Both the position numbers and the translations under genes were made by a program. 63,483 bases of DNA from positions 1 through 63,483 of the forward strand of contig JAQGMJ010000024.1 in the NCBI GenBank assembly GCA_028292405.1, given 5' to 3'. The notes under the pieces are model-generated. The model was not told the DNA's origin, did not search any database, and saw only the letters and a list, made by a program, of their open reading frames with translations. Shown here piece after piece: positions 1 through 8,463 of the stretch; the first letter of the stretch is position 1, and the number at the start of each line of letters is the position of its first letter. The DNA comes from Betaproteobacteria bacterium (lineage in GTDB: Bacteria > Pseudomonadota > Gammaproteobacteria > Burkholderiales > JAEUOS01).

Positions 1-314
1 ACCAGGACTACACCGTCCGCGCCCGCGTTTCTGAACTGATCCTGGCCGGCTCGTCGGCCAAGACCGGTCTGTCCGAAGGCATGCAGACCTACGGCTCCTG
101 GGCCGCCGGCTGGGTTTCCGCCATCACCATCTCCTCCACCGGCATGATCAGCAGCGCCACCGTGGATCTGGCGACCGGCATCATCACCGTGACCGGCACC
201 GCGCCGACCTCCGGCTCGATCGTCACCATGATTCCGCAAACCACCACCGACAACAAGCTGGTGTGGTCCTGCACCGGTGCCCCGGCCAAGTACATGCCGG
301 CTTCCTGCCGCTAA
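1..314 (+). CDS. pilA: Type IV major pilin, 5' end outside window
   Basis: C-terminal part (about 104 residues) of a type IVa major pilin, the structural subunit of the pilus fibre; codons run in frame from base 3. What remains is the end of the alpha-helix, the beta domain and the C-terminal disulfide loop, with cysteines in [13 protein letters not shown] just before the stop. It differs from the complete pilin at 737-1144 by only five residues over the shared length (S/T, D/N, A/S, I/V, Q/K), and DNA identity is equally high, so it is a recent tandem duplicate or is kept alike by gene conversion. The leader peptide and helix lie left of the window, so it cannot be told whether this copy is intact. 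Confidence 0.9.
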   Translation, partial: QDYTVRARVSELILAGSSAKTGLSEGMQTYGSWAAGWVSAITISSTGMISSATVDLATGIITVTGTAPTSGSIVTMIPQTTTDNKLVWSCTGAPAKYMPASCR

Positions 315-333
315 GCTGTACTGTTCGCCAAAT

Positions 334-425
334 GCCGCCCTTCGGGGCGGCTTTTTTGTTTCGGCGAGCCGCCCTTCGGGGCGGCTTTTTTGTTTCGGCG
401 AGCCGTCCTCCGGGACGGCTTTCTT
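334..425 (+). terminator. Three tandem rho-independent terminators
   Basis: Three consecutive GC hairpins each end in a T-run: GCCGCCC/GGGCGGC at 334-351 with T6, the same stem at 368-385 with T6, and AGCCGTCC/GGACGGCT at 401-420 followed by TTCTT. The loops are TTCG, TTCG and TCCG, the first two being the very stable UUCG tetraloop. They start 20 bases after the upstream pilin stop and should block read-through into the second pilin gene. A weaker GC hairpin near 502-514 may be a decayed fourth copy. Confidence 0.9.
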
Positions 426-736
426 GTTTGGGCGGACCACTCTTCGGCTTGGGGTCTTGGCTGGATGCGCCCTCCTGCGGTATGGCGTTTCATTCAGCCA
501 GGCCGCCGGGCGGCTTTTCGCTCGGTTGCATCCCGCTATAATTCGGCAAAAACGGCTGCTGGTTGCGCCCGCCGCCTTGTTGCACCGTAACATCAAAAAT
601 TGTTAGATATCTTTAAATTCACCGAAAAACAGCAAAGTTTAATGATTAAGAGATTGTGAGTCCCCGAACGATAATATCTAATGAGCCACAGCAATCGGAT
701 AATTTCTTTCCCGTCAACGACCCCAAAGGCCCAGGA
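426..736 (+). promoter_or_regulatory. Leader region of the second pilin gene
   Basis: This 311-base gap holds no gene I can support. Its right part, from about 590, is much richer in A and T than the flanks, as expected for a promoter and leader. TATAAT stands at 537-542 but without a convincing -35 box, and I could not place a sigma-54 (-24/-12) element, which many pilin genes use. Because the three terminators lie upstream, the second pilin must be transcribed from here. Confidence 0.35.
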
Positions 737-1144
737 ATGTTTATCAAAATGCAAAAAGGTTTTACGCTGATCGAACTGATGATCGTGGTTGCGATTATCG
801 GCATTCTGGCCGCTGTTGCACTGCCGGCCTACCAGGACTACACCGTCCGTGCCCGCGTTTCTGAACTGATCCTGGCCGGCTCGTCGGCCAAGACCGGGCT
901 CACTGAAGGCATGCAGACCTACGGCTCCTGGGCCGCCGGCTGGGTTTCCGCCATCACCATCTCCTCCACCGGCATGATCAGCAGCGCCACCGTGAACCTC
1001 TCTACTGGCGTGATCACCGTGACCGGCACCGCACCGACCTCCGGCTCGATCGTCACCATGATCCCCAAGACCACTACCGACAACAAGCTGGTGTGGTCCT
1101 GCACGGGCGCTCCGGCCAAGTACATGCCGGCTTCCTGCCGCTAA
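737..1144 (+). CDS. pilA: Type IV major pilin (complete copy)
   Basis: Complete prepilin of 135 residues. The leader MFIKMQKG precedes [20 protein letters not shown], the class III signal cut by PilD between G and F, with Glu5 of the mature protein present. The C-terminus has the disulfide loop [13 protein letters not shown]. The start at 737 has AAAGG seven bases upstream; ATG 749 ([10 protein letters not shown]) is the alternative and gives a more usual leader length. The protein is assembled at the inner membrane into pili used for twitching, adhesion and DNA uptake. It is almost identical to the partial gene at 1-314, and a terminator follows 20 bases after the stop. Glycan genes downstream suggest, but do not prove, that this pilin is glycosylated. 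Confidence 0.93.
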   Translation: MFIKMQKGFTLIELMIVVAIIGILAAVALPAYQDYTVRARVSELILAGSSAKTGLTEGMQTYGSWAAGWVSAITISSTGMISSATVNLSTGVITVTGTAPTSGSIVTMIPKTTTDNKLVWSCTGAPAKYMPASCR

Positions 1145-1164
1145 GCTGTGCCGTTCTCCAAAAA

Positions 1165-1187
1165 GCCGCCCCTCGGGGCGGCTTTTT
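1165..1187 (+). terminator. Rho-independent terminator after second pilin
   Basis: Stem GCCGCCC/GGGCGGC with loop CTCG and then T5. It is the same stem as the hairpins after the first pilin, so the terminator was duplicated with the gene. It also separates the pilin from the convergent minus-strand gene ending at 1236. Confidence 0.88.
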
Positions 1188-1235
1188 GTTTGGCTGAGGC
1201 GCCTCCGGGCGGATTTTTGTCCCGCTGCGCCGCGA

Positions 1236-2933
1236 TCAGACGCCGGGCCGAATCTCGCCGAGCAGTTCCGACAGGCGGCGGATCGCGCCGGACCAGTCGC
1301 GCGGCGCTTCCTGGCGCACCACTTCGACATCGGGGTACCAGTAGGGCTTGCCGCCGGGCGGGGCGTCCCAGCGCCAGTCAGGCGCGAACTTGGACAACAC
1401 GATGGTGCGCTTGCCCATCGAGGCGGCCAGGTGCGCCACCGATGTGTCGACGCTGATGACCACGTCGAGGCAGTCGATCAGCGCCATGGTGTCGTTGAAG
1501 TCGGCGATTTCCGGCGTGTGCGCATACAGGTGGCGGTGCGGATCGTCGAGGTCGGACGGCACCTGCAGGCTGACGAAGGCAATGTCGGGACGGTCGAGAA
1601 TCTGCGGCATCAGCGCCTGCGGCACCGACTTGGCATTGCCGAACGACGTGTTGAGATTGGCGGCCCAGGCAATGCCCACCAGCGGGCGGCCGTCGCGCGG
1701 CAACTGCTTGCGCCACTTGGCGGCGCGCCCTTCGTCGGCGCTCAGGTAGACGGCGCCCTGGCCGGCGCTGGCCGTGTCGATGCCCAGGCAGCGCGCCACG
1801 CTCATGGTGGCGATGTAGTAGTCCATGTCGTCGACCAGGCGCAGGTTCTCGGCCTGGATGAAAATCTCCGACTTGCGCAGCGAGGGCTGGCCGGCGAACA
1901 GCGGGTAGATCGCCGGCCGGCAGACATAGCGCAGGTTGGCGCCGCGCTTGAGCAGTTCCGGCAGGTAGCGGCCGAACATGATGCAGTCGCCGAAGCCCTG
2001 CTCCTCGATCACCAGGATGCGCTTGCCGGCGAGCGGCTCGCCGTTCCAATTGGGCATCGGCAGGTATTTCCAGTTGAAGCCCTGGTCGCGGTTGAAGCGC
2101 TTTTCGTTCAGCGCCAGGCCGGCGGCGATGTCGCCCCTGCACAGCTTGATCTCCGACAGCATGAAGGCGAAGTCGGCCTGGTCGGGAAAGGCGGTGGTCA
2201 GCATGGTGGCCTGCGCCTGGGCCTCGTCGTAGCGCCCGCTCTCGCGGTAGGCGCGCGCCAGTTCGCCGTCGAAAAATACCAGTTCCGGATGTTTCTCGCG
2301 CAGTTCCTTGTACATGACGATGGCTTCGTCGACACGGTTGCGGTAGCTCAGGGCCATCGCCTCGGCGGCGGCCAGTTCGACCGTGCCGGGGAACAGGTCG
2401 CGCATTTCGGCGAGAAAGGCGTCGTACTCTTCGCCGTCGATGCGCAGGCGGTGCAGCACCTGCTGGTAGGTGGTCCAGACGCGCGAGCTGGTATGCGTGC
2501 GCCCCATCGCCGGCTTGAGCGCGTCGCGCACCTGACTGGGAAATTCGTTGACCAGCGGCGCGCACAGTTCGACCAGTTTCTCGAAGTCGGGCTTGACCTG
2601 CACCAAGGCAAGTTGCCAGACAGCCCGGGCGTCGGCATGCCGGAAGCTGGTCAGCGTCAGGGCGATCAGTTTGAGATAGGGATCGAGGAAATCGGGCTTG
2701 GAGAGGATCGCCTGCTCGTAAAAATCCTGCGCCACATCCAGACGCTCGCGCTGGTGGGCGATGCGCCCTTTCAGGTAGAGCGCATCGACCTGCACGGCGT
2801 CCAGCGCCAGGATGGCGTCGGCGCTGCGCCCAGCGGCGTCGAGCTCGTTCTTGTTCAGGGCTTCGAAGCCCTCGTCGATCAGCCGGAAAATCTCGCTTTC
2901 CCGGCGTTTTTTGCGGGCCGCGTCAAACCACAT
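1236..2933 (-). CDS. TPR protein with GT9/heptosyltransferase-like domain
   Basis: A 565-residue protein. Residues 1-220 are helical with TPR-like units (A-A-LNKNELDAAGRSADAIL, DALYLKGRIAHQRERLD). From about 265 comes the glycosyltransferase-B-like domain common to large TPR glycosyltransferases: GKRILVIEEQGFGDCIMFGRY, PLVGIAWAAN, then SVDTSVAHLAASMG and APDWRWD near the C-terminus. The start is placed at the ATG whose first 11 bases overlap the end of the upstream paralogue (2923-4524), implying translational coupling. Family members are often predicted to modify surface proteins, and the pilin genes next door make a pilin or envelope glycan a natural guess. Donor sugar and target cannot be read from sequence. 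Confidence 0.7.
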   Translation of the reverse strand: MWFDAARKKRRESEIFRLIDEGFEALNKNELDAAGRSADAILALDAVQVDALYLKGRIAHQRERLDVAQDFYEQAILSKPDFLDPYLKLIALTLTSFRHADARAVWQLALVQVKPDFEKLVELCAPLVNEFPSQVRDALKPAMGRTHTSSRVWTTYQQVLHRLRIDGEEYDAFLAEMRDLFPGTVELAAAEAMALSYRNRVDEAIVMYKELREKHPELVFFDGELARAYRESGRYDEAQAQATMLTTAFPDQADFAFMLSEIKLCRGDIAAGLALNEKRFNRDQGFNWKYLPMPNWNGEPLAGKRILVIEEQGFGDCIMFGRYLPELLKRGANLRYVCRPAIYPLFAGQPSLRKSEIFIQAENLRLVDDMDYYIATMSVARCLGIDTASAGQGAVYLSADEGRAAKWRKQLPRDGRPLVGIAWAANLNTSFGNAKSVPQALMPQILDRPDIAFVSLQVPSDLDDPHRHLYAHTPEIADFNDTMALIDCLDVVISVDTSVAHLAASMGKRTIVLSKFAPDWRWDAPPGGKPYWYPDVEVVRQEAPRDWSGAIRRLSELLGEIRPGV

Positions 2934-4524
2934 CGAGCAGCCCTCCGGTGGCCTGCGGCGCATTGCTGGTCAGGGCGCGGATGTCGCGCGCCACTTTTCT
3001 GATGGCGCTGGCCCAGTCGAGCGGATGCTCGCAGCAGTAAAGTTTGGCGGTCGGGTACCAGTACACCGGCAGGTCGGCGTGGCCCCAGCGCCACTCCGGG
3101 CGCATGCTGCTGACGATCCAGGTGGGCCGGCCCAGCGCGCTTGAGAGGTGGGCGATCGAGGTGTCGACGCAGATCACCAGGTCCATCTGGTCGATCAGCC
3201 CGGCGGTGTCGTCGAAGGTGAGCAGCTCGTCGGTATAGCTGAGCAGGTTGGCGCGCGGCACCAGGTCTCGCGCCGGTACCTGCAGGTTGAAAAAGGTGGT
3301 GCCGGAAATCTCCAGCAGGGGTTCGACGTCGGTGAATTTCATCGAGCGCGCGAGATCGTTCGAGTGCCCGGGGTTGCCGGCCCAGGCCAGGCCGATCTTC
3401 AGGCCGCGCGCCGGCGCGACGCGCTCTTTCCAGTAAGCTTCCGAGGCGCCGCTGGGCTGTAGATAACGCGCCGGGGCATGGATGTTTTCACGCGTAACCT
3501 GGAAGATCCAGGGCAGGCTCATGCTGCCGACCCAGAGGTCGTAGTGCAGATCCGGCTCTTTGGCGTTTTCCAGCATGATCACCTGGTCGACGCCGGGCAC
3601 GCGCCCGAGGATGCCCATCAGCGGGGCGATGCATTCGATCACCACGCGGGCGCCGCGCTTTTTGATCTCGGGGAACCAGCGCGCCACCATGAAATTGTCG
3701 CCGGCGCCCTGTTCGCAGACGATCAGCAGGGTCTTGCCTTCCAGCGATTCGCCTTTCCAGCGCGGCGCCTTCAGGGTGCTTTCGCGAAAGCCCTGCTCGC
3801 GATAGCGGAAGTCGCGGTTTTCGTGCATCGGCCAGCCTTCGGCGAAATTCTCCTCGATCAGCAGGGAATAGGAAAGCAGGCAGCGAAAGCGCTCGTTGGC
3901 CGGATAGAAGTCGCACAGGTCGATATTGGCCTGGCGGAATTCGTCAAGCTTGAGCAGTTCGCGCGCGGCGATTGCCAGGTTCTGCAGGGTGGGGGCTTCC
4001 CGCCGGTCCAGTTCAAGGGCGCGCTTGGCCACGTCATAGGACTTCTGGTATTCGCCGACAATGCCCAGCGCCCCGCACAGAGAACCCAGGTATACGGCGT
4101 CGCGCGGCTTCAGGGCGGCAGCGGTCTCGTAGTAGCCGACCGCCTTGCGCATTTCGCCGGCTTCCCAGGCGCTGGAGCCCGCCAGCAGGTAGAGCTCCGG
4201 GTTGGGCATGCTGACGCCCTCGCGCAAGAAAGGCTCGATCAAGCCCAGCGCGGCGCGGGCCTGCCGGTCGATCAAGGCGCGCCGGGTGCGCACCATGATG
4301 GTCCGCCATTCTGGAATGCCCAGCTCGATGGCGCGCTGCAGCGCGAGCATGCCGCCGCTCTGGTCGCCGCGGTCGAACAGCAGCACGCCCAGGTTGAACA
4401 GGCGTTCGGGGTCGTCCGGAAACAGGCGATGCAGGCCGGGGGTGCGGCGAATCAGCTGTTCCAGCGTGGGCTTGGCTGGCTGCGCCGCCGCGCCCTTGCC
4501 GAGCAAACTAGCGATGAATGACAT
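2923..4524 (-). CDS. TPR protein with GT9/heptosyltransferase-like domain
   Basis: A 533-residue paralogue of the downstream gene with the same plan. TPR-like helices (PERLFNLGVLLFDRGDQSGG, ELYLLAGSSAWEAGEMRKAV) are followed from about residue 250 by a glycosyltransferase-B-like half: GKTLLIVCEQGAGDNFMVA, LKIGLAWAGNPGHSNDLARS, ICVDTSIAHLSSALG and PEWRWG. The last bases overlap the next start, so the two are co-translated. TPR units may serve as a protein-docking surface, as in other glycosyltransferases that act on protein acceptors. This is probably the first gene of a two-gene transcript; no clear promoter was found in the 53 bases before the methyltransferase. Confidence 0.7.
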   Translation of the reverse strand: MSFIASLLGKGAAAQPAKPTLEQLIRRTPGLHRLFPDDPERLFNLGVLLFDRGDQSGGMLALQRAIELGIPEWRTIMVRTRRALIDRQARAALGLIEPFLREGVSMPNPELYLLAGSSAWEAGEMRKAVGYYETAAALKPRDAVYLGSLCGALGIVGEYQKSYDVAKRALELDRREAPTLQNLAIAARELLKLDEFRQANIDLCDFYPANERFRCLLSYSLLIEENFAEGWPMHENRDFRYREQGFRESTLKAPRWKGESLEGKTLLIVCEQGAGDNFMVARWFPEIKKRGARVVIECIAPLMGILGRVPGVDQVIMLENAKEPDLHYDLWVGSMSLPWIFQVTRENIHAPARYLQPSGASEAYWKERVAPARGLKIGLAWAGNPGHSNDLARSMKFTDVEPLLEISGTTFFNLQVPARDLVPRANLLSYTDELLTFDDTAGLIDQMDLVICVDTSIAHLSSALGRPTWIVSSMRPEWRWGHADLPVYWYPTAKLYCCEHPLDWASAIRKVARDIRALTSNAPQATGGLLDVV

Positions 4525-4577
4525 ACGTGTATTCTAGATATTTTGATTGCGCAACGGCCGCCATGGCAGAGCCGCCC

Positions 4578-5201
4578 CTAGCCGCGGCCCGGCTTGTGCG
4601 CCACGCAGGTGAAAATCAGTTCGGCGATGACGTTGTTTTGCGCGCTAGCCGCTTCCATCAGCTCCTGCACCGTGATCTGGCCGGCGTCGAGCTTTTGCTT
4701 CCAGCGCGGGTCGGGCAGGTATTCGAGCGCGACCACCTGGAAGTCGACGCCGAGCTGCACCCCGATCGGCGTATTGCCGGTGCCGGCGGCGATCGACTCG
4801 CGATTGAGCGCCTGGTCGAAAGCCTGCAGGGTGGCCGGCATGATGGGACGCACGTGGGTGGGGTCGCCGAGATAGTCGTCGTGCCGCGGGTGCGGCACGC
4901 GGATGGTCACCTCCGCACCCGGCGCGCAGACGCGGTAGAGCTCCTGCATCAGCGCCAGGAACAGCGCCGAGCTCTGGCCGATGTGTTCCAGCACATGGCT
5001 GATGAAGACATGGGTCGCCGAATTGCCGGGGAAGGGCCAGGGCAGCGCCTCGAGGTCGAGCAGCAGGTCGGGCTTGCTGTCGGGGTACTTGTCGGCGTTC
5101 ACATAGCCGTCGAGCTTGCGATAGCCGCAGCCAAGGTTGAGCTTTAGCGGGCTGCGGAATTGCGCTGCCGGCTGGGCGTTGGAAAACAGGTTTTTCAGCA
5201 T
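4578..5201 (-). CDS. Class I SAM-dependent methyltransferase
   Basis: A 207-residue protein with the AdoMet-binding motif LNLGCGYRK at residues 21-29, an acidic loop near NADKYPDSKPDLLLDLE and HVLEHIGQ, typical of methyltransferases with a Rossmann fold. It probably transfers a methyl group to a small molecule or sugar; the acceptor is not evident. It lies on the same strand as the two TPR glycosyltransferases and divergent from the sugar-aminotransferase operon, so a glycan O- or N-methylation role is plausible. Similar methyltransferases sit in modified-viosamine loci of pseudomonads, but that parallel is inference. Confidence 0.72.
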   Translation of the reverse strand: MLKNLFSNAQPAAQFRSPLKLNLGCGYRKLDGYVNADKYPDSKPDLLLDLEALPWPFPGNSATHVFISHVLEHIGQSSALFLALMQELYRVCAPGAEVTIRVPHPRHDDYLGDPTHVRPIMPATLQAFDQALNRESIAAGTGNTPIGVQLGVDFQVVALEYLPDPRWKQKLDAGQITVQELMEAASAQNNVIAELIFTCVAHKPGRG

Positions 5202-5518
5202 GGATGGGCGCGATTTCCGGAGCTTGGCGGCAGCGCCGGCATGGCGCGTATTTCACCGCAGTAAGCGCCCGCGTGGCGGCTCATCCATCGGACCGGTGGT
5301 GCCGTTCGTCGCCCATGCCTGCCCGGGGCGCCGCAACGGTGCAAAAATGAAAAGGTGCAAATATCAGGCCCCTGCGGCGCAGCCTGCCGCTTGTATGGGA
5401 AAAGTGTAAACTTCGCGGGCTTTCATTGCTCGTAGCGGCAGAGCGCCCAAGGCTTGATTGTTGAAGTCATTGATTGAGCTTATCATACCCAAATAGCGAC
5501 TATCCGGATAAAACCAGC
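5202..5518. other. Divergent intergenic region, no gene seen
   Basis: This 317-base gap lies between the minus-strand methyltransferase and the plus-strand small protein and should hold both promoters. The stretch after 5460 is AT-rich and contains TTGATT and TATCAT, but the spacings do not make a good sigma-70 promoter. I see no RNA gene, repeat or conserved hairpin in it. Confidence 0.4.
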
Positions 5519-5851
5519 ATGATCAAACTCTTTTCCGGCAGCGATGTCGACCAGTTCGCCAAGGATCTTGCCAAGGACATCGGCGAGCGTTATCCGGCGG
5601 CCATCGCCAACGACCCCGGGCGCAAGGTTTCCGCCAACCGCCTGACCGCGATTCTCGAAGAGGCGTTCAGCCGCGCCTCCGAGTTCGCCGCGCAGAACAA
5701 GCTGGGCTATTTCAAGAAGGCCAAGCTGGGCAATACCTTCCGCTGGGAATTGAAGGAAATGGGCTACGACGACAAGTTCGTCGATGTAGCCACCGAAGGC
5801 CTGATCGTCTACGTTACGCGCAAGCAGGGCGCGGACAAACCGGCTTCCTGA
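5519..5851 (+). CDS. Conserved hypothetical protein, 110 residues
   Basis: Small soluble protein starting MIKLFSGSDVDQFAKDLAKD. It is charged, has mixed helix-forming segments (ANRLTAILEEAFSRASEFAA) and a basic central part (YFKKAKLGNTFRWELKEMGY). There is no signal peptide, membrane segment or metal motif, and I cannot assign a family. The ATG at 5519 is chosen because it begins the well-formed part; an upstream in-frame ATG at 5474 would add 15 poorly structured residues. It lies 12 bases before the aminotransferase gene and may be cotranscribed, but nothing links it to sugar chemistry. Confidence 0.6.
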   Translation: MIKLFSGSDVDQFAKDLAKDIGERYPAAIANDPGRKVSANRLTAILEEAFSRASEFAAQNKLGYFKKAKLGNTFRWELKEMGYDDKFVDVATEGLIVYVTRKQGADKPAS

Positions 5852-5863
5852 CCGGGTCCCGCG

Positions 5864-7087
5864 ATGAGTACGCGGGAAGGCGGACGACAAGACGGGCAAG
5901 GCGGCGGGCAAATGGGCAACCCCGAGTCGCCGCCGGCTGATGCGCCGATGCTCCCGGGCGCCCCCTCTGCGAACCCCGGCGCCGCCATTTATGTCACCCA
6001 GCCCTACATGCCTCCGCTGGAGGAGTTCCTGCCCTATCTGCGGGAGATCTGGGGCAGCAAGTGGCTGACCAACAACGGCCAGTTCCACCAGCAGCTCGAG
6101 GCCGCGCTGGCCGAGTACCTCGGCGTCAAATACATTTCGCTGTTTTCAAACGGCACCCTGGCGTTGATCACCGCGCTGCAGGCGCTGCGCATTTCCGGCG
6201 AGGTGATCACCACGCCGTTCAGCTTCGTCGCCACCACCCACGCGCTGCACTGGAACGGCATCCACCCGGTGTTCGCCGACATCGAGGCGGACAGTTTCAA
6301 CCTCGACCCGCGGCGCATCGCCGAGGCGATCACGCAAAAGACCAGCGCGATCCTGCCGGTGCACGTGTATGGCCGCCCGTGCAACATCGAGGCGATCCAG
6401 GAGATCGCCGACACCCATGGCCTGAAGGTGATCTACGACGCCGCCCATGCCTTCGGCGTGCGGCAAAACGGCAGGACCATCCTCGACGCCGGCGATTTTT
6501 CCATCCTCAGTTTCCACGCCACCAAGGTGTTCAACACGTTCGAGGGCGGCGCCGTGGTCTCGCCGAACGCCAAGACGCGCGCGCGCATCAACGATCTGAA
6601 GAACTTTGGCTTCGCCGACGAGGTGACCGTGGTGGCGCCGGGTATCAATGCCAAGATGAACGAAGTGCAGGCGGCTTTCGGGTTGCTGCAGTTGACGCAC
6701 ATGGAAAAGATCCTCGCCGGGCGCAAGCGCGTGGCCGAGCGCTATATGGCCGCCCTGACCGGGGTGCGCGGCATCCGGCTGCCGGCGTTGCCGGCCGATG
6801 TCGAGCTCAATCATTCGTACTTCCCGATTCTGGTCGAGCCCGGCTTCCCGGTCGGCCGCGATGGCCTGTACGAAAAGCTGCGCGAGCGCAACATCTACGC
6901 GCGGCGCTACTTCTACCCCCTCATCAGTTCCTTTTCAATGTACCGCAACCTGGTTTCCTCCGATTCGCGCAACCTGCCGGTGGCCACCGCAATTTCCGAG
7001 CAGGTACTTTGCCTGCCGATTTTCCCCGATCTGGGGCCTGCGGCCCAGGAGGCGGTGATTTCCCTGATCCGCGAAATAGCGGGATAA
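5864..7087 (+). CDS. DegT/DnrJ/EryC1 sugar aminotransferase (VioA-type)
   Basis: PLP-dependent nucleotide-sugar transaminase of 407 residues. Markers are SLFSNGTLALITALQAL (cofactor phosphate pocket), TTPFSFVATTHAL, VYDAAHAFGV-like IYDAAHAFGVRQNG, and SFHATKVFNTFEGG, whose Lys would form the Schiff base. The opening QPYMPPLEEF and WGSKWLTNNGQFH resemble VioA enzymes, which turn dTDP-4-keto-6-deoxyglucose plus glutamate into dTDP-4-amino-4,6-dideoxyglucose. RfbB, which makes that substrate, is encoded at 16031-17119. About 40 residues before PYMPP are disordered, so a later start is possible. It heads the plus-strand run with ACP, KAS III, Rieske, SDR and acyltransferase genes. Substrate assignment is inference; the fold is secure. 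Confidence 0.85.
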   Translation: MSTREGGRQDGQGGGQMGNPESPPADAPMLPGAPSANPGAAIYVTQPYMPPLEEFLPYLREIWGSKWLTNNGQFHQQLEAALAEYLGVKYISLFSNGTLALITALQALRISGEVITTPFSFVATTHALHWNGIHPVFADIEADSFNLDPRRIAEAITQKTSAILPVHVYGRPCNIEAIQEIADTHGLKVIYDAAHAFGVRQNGRTILDAGDFSILSFHATKVFNTFEGGAVVSPNAKTRARINDLKNFGFADEVTVVAPGINAKMNEVQAAFGLLQLTHMEKILAGRKRVAERYMAALTGVRGIRLPALPADVELNHSYFPILVEPGFPVGRDGLYEKLRERNIYARRYFYPLISSFSMYRNLVSSDSRNLPVATAISEQVLCLPIFPDLGPAAQEAVISLIREIAG

Positions 7088-7162
7088 TCGCCCCCTGACC
7101 GCCTGATCAGGAACCACCTTCCGATTTAACATTTGGCCAAAGTCATTTTCCTGGAGCCGTAT

Positions 7163-7390
7163 ATGTCGCAGCAAGAATTTATCGAGAGTTTCGCCGACGC
7201 CATCGAAGTCGATCCGGCAGCGGTCAAGGCCGAGACGGAATTCAAGGCGCTGGAAAACTGGGACTCGCTGTGCGCGCTGTCCATCATCGCGATGGTCGAC
7301 GACGCCTACCAGGTGACCCTGGGTGGCGAAGATCTCGAGACTTCCAAGACCGTCGCCGATCTCTGGACCCTGATCAGCAGCCGGCGTTAG
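7163..7390 (+). CDS. Acyl carrier protein, dedicated
   Basis: A 75-residue ACP. The phosphopantetheine serine is in NWDSLCAL (DSL motif, about residue 33), with the usual acidic helices around it. The ATG at 7163 is preferred because CTGGAG stands six bases upstream. Five bases separate its stop from the KAS III start, so it is surely cotranslated with it. Placement beside a single FabH-like synthase and a ketoreductase-like SDR argues for a carrier dedicated to one acyl group rather than general fatty acid synthesis. Flagellin-glycosylation islands of pseudomonads carry a comparable ACP/KAS III pair. Confidence 0.88.
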   Translation: MSQQEFIESFADAIEVDPAAVKAETEFKALENWDSLCALSIIAMVDDAYQVTLGGEDLETSKTVADLWTLISSRR

Positions 7391-7395
7391 GCATC

Positions 7396-8463
7396 ATGTC
7401 CCAGCTCAGTGGCGTCGCGATTCGCGGTATTTCGACGGCGGTGCCGACCACTGTTTCGCGGGTTGCCGACTATCCGCACATGAGCGCGGAGGAAGCGGAA
7501 CGGTTCTCCAGGAGCACCGGCATCTACGAGCGCCGGATTGTCTCGGGCAGCCAGTGCACTTCCGACCTGTGCGCCTTTGCCGCCGCCGACCTGCTCGGCA
7601 AGCTGGGCTGGGAACGCGGCGACATTGGCGCGCTGATCCTGATCACCCAGACCGGTGACCAGCCCGTGCCCGCCACCGCCATCCAGCTGCAGCACCGCCT
7701 AGGCATTCCCACCACCTGCCTTGCCTTTGACATCAACCTGGGCTGCTCGGCCTATCCCTATGGCCTGCTCACAGTAGGCGCGCTGATGAATACCGCCGGC
7801 ATCCGGCGAGCGCTACTGCTGGTCGGCGACATCTGCAGCGAGGTCTGCAACATCGCCGACAAGTCGAGCTGGCCGCTGTTCGGCGACGCCGGCTCGGCCA
7901 CCGCCCTGGAACTAGACGCGTGCGCCGCGCCGATGTATTTCGATTTGATGTCCGACGGCAAGGGCGCGCAGGCGATCATCATTCCCGGTGGCGGGCTGGC
8001 CGCGCGCCAGCCGGTTACCGCCGAGAACCTGGTGCCGGTGGCCGACAAGAACGGCATGCTGCGCAACGCCGCCAACCTCGTGTTGCGCGGCGCGGATATC
8101 TTCAGTTTTGCCATCTCCAAGGTGCCTGCCTCGGTGCTGCGCGCGCTCGAAGCCGCGCAATGGACGCCGGACAGCGTGGACCAATGCGTCCTGCACCAGG
8201 CCAACAAGATGATCAACGACACCGTGCGCAAGAAGATCGGCGTGACCGAAGAGCGTGTGCCGACCTCGCTGGAGAAGTTCGGCAACACCAGCTCGGCATC
8301 GGTGCCCCTGACCATCTGCCACACGCGCGACGCCTGGCGCTTTCCCTGCCGTGCGCTGTTTATCGGATTCGGCGTCGGCCTGTCCTGGGGAACCGTCGCC
8401 GCCGAGATGGGTGAAGGCACGGTGCTCTCGTGGGTGGAGACCGACGATGTCTATCCGGCCTGA
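7396..8463 (+). CDS. FabH-like 3-oxoacyl-ACP synthase III
   Basis: A 355-residue thiolase-fold enzyme. The Cys-His-Asn triad is visible: Cys in DINLGCSAYPYG, His in CVLHQANKMIND and Asn in FGNTSSASVP. Such enzymes condense an acyl-CoA with malonyl-ACP, giving a short 3-oxoacyl-ACP. A second, diverged copy lies at 12130-13155 on the other strand. Starts five bases after the ACP stop; its own end overlaps the Rieske gene start by 17 bases. It most likely supplies the acyl group that decorates the amino sugar made by the aminotransferase; this is inference from neighbours. Genomes usually have a housekeeping fabH elsewhere. Confidence 0.85.
   Translation: MSQLSGVAIRGISTAVPTTVSRVADYPHMSAEEAERFSRSTGIYERRIVSGSQCTSDLCAFAAADLLGKLGWERGDIGALILITQTGDQPVPATAIQLQHRLGIPTTCLAFDINLGCSAYPYGLLTVGALMNTAGIRRALLLVGDICSEVCNIADKSSWPLFGDAGSATALELDACAAPMYFDLMSDGKGAQAIIIPGGGLAARQPVTAENLVPVADKNGMLRNAANLVLRGADIFSFAISKVPASVLRALEAAQWTPDSVDQCVLHQANKMINDTVRKKIGVTEERVPTSLEKFGNTSSASVPLTICHTRDAWRFPCRALFIGFGVGLSWGTVAAEMGEGTVLSWVETDDVYPA

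Noticed and set aside
315..736. Sigma-54 promoter for the second pilin
   Set aside because: No GG-N10-GC pair with adequate flanks was found; TATAAT at 537 lacks a -35.
1431..3002. Long open frame opposite the TPR glycosyltransferase genes
   Set aside because: High GC yields long antisense frames; its product is His/Arg/Gly-rich with no domain, and the minus-strand proteins are clearly real. The same applies to antisense frames over the MmgE, ppk, MFS and phaB/phaC genes.
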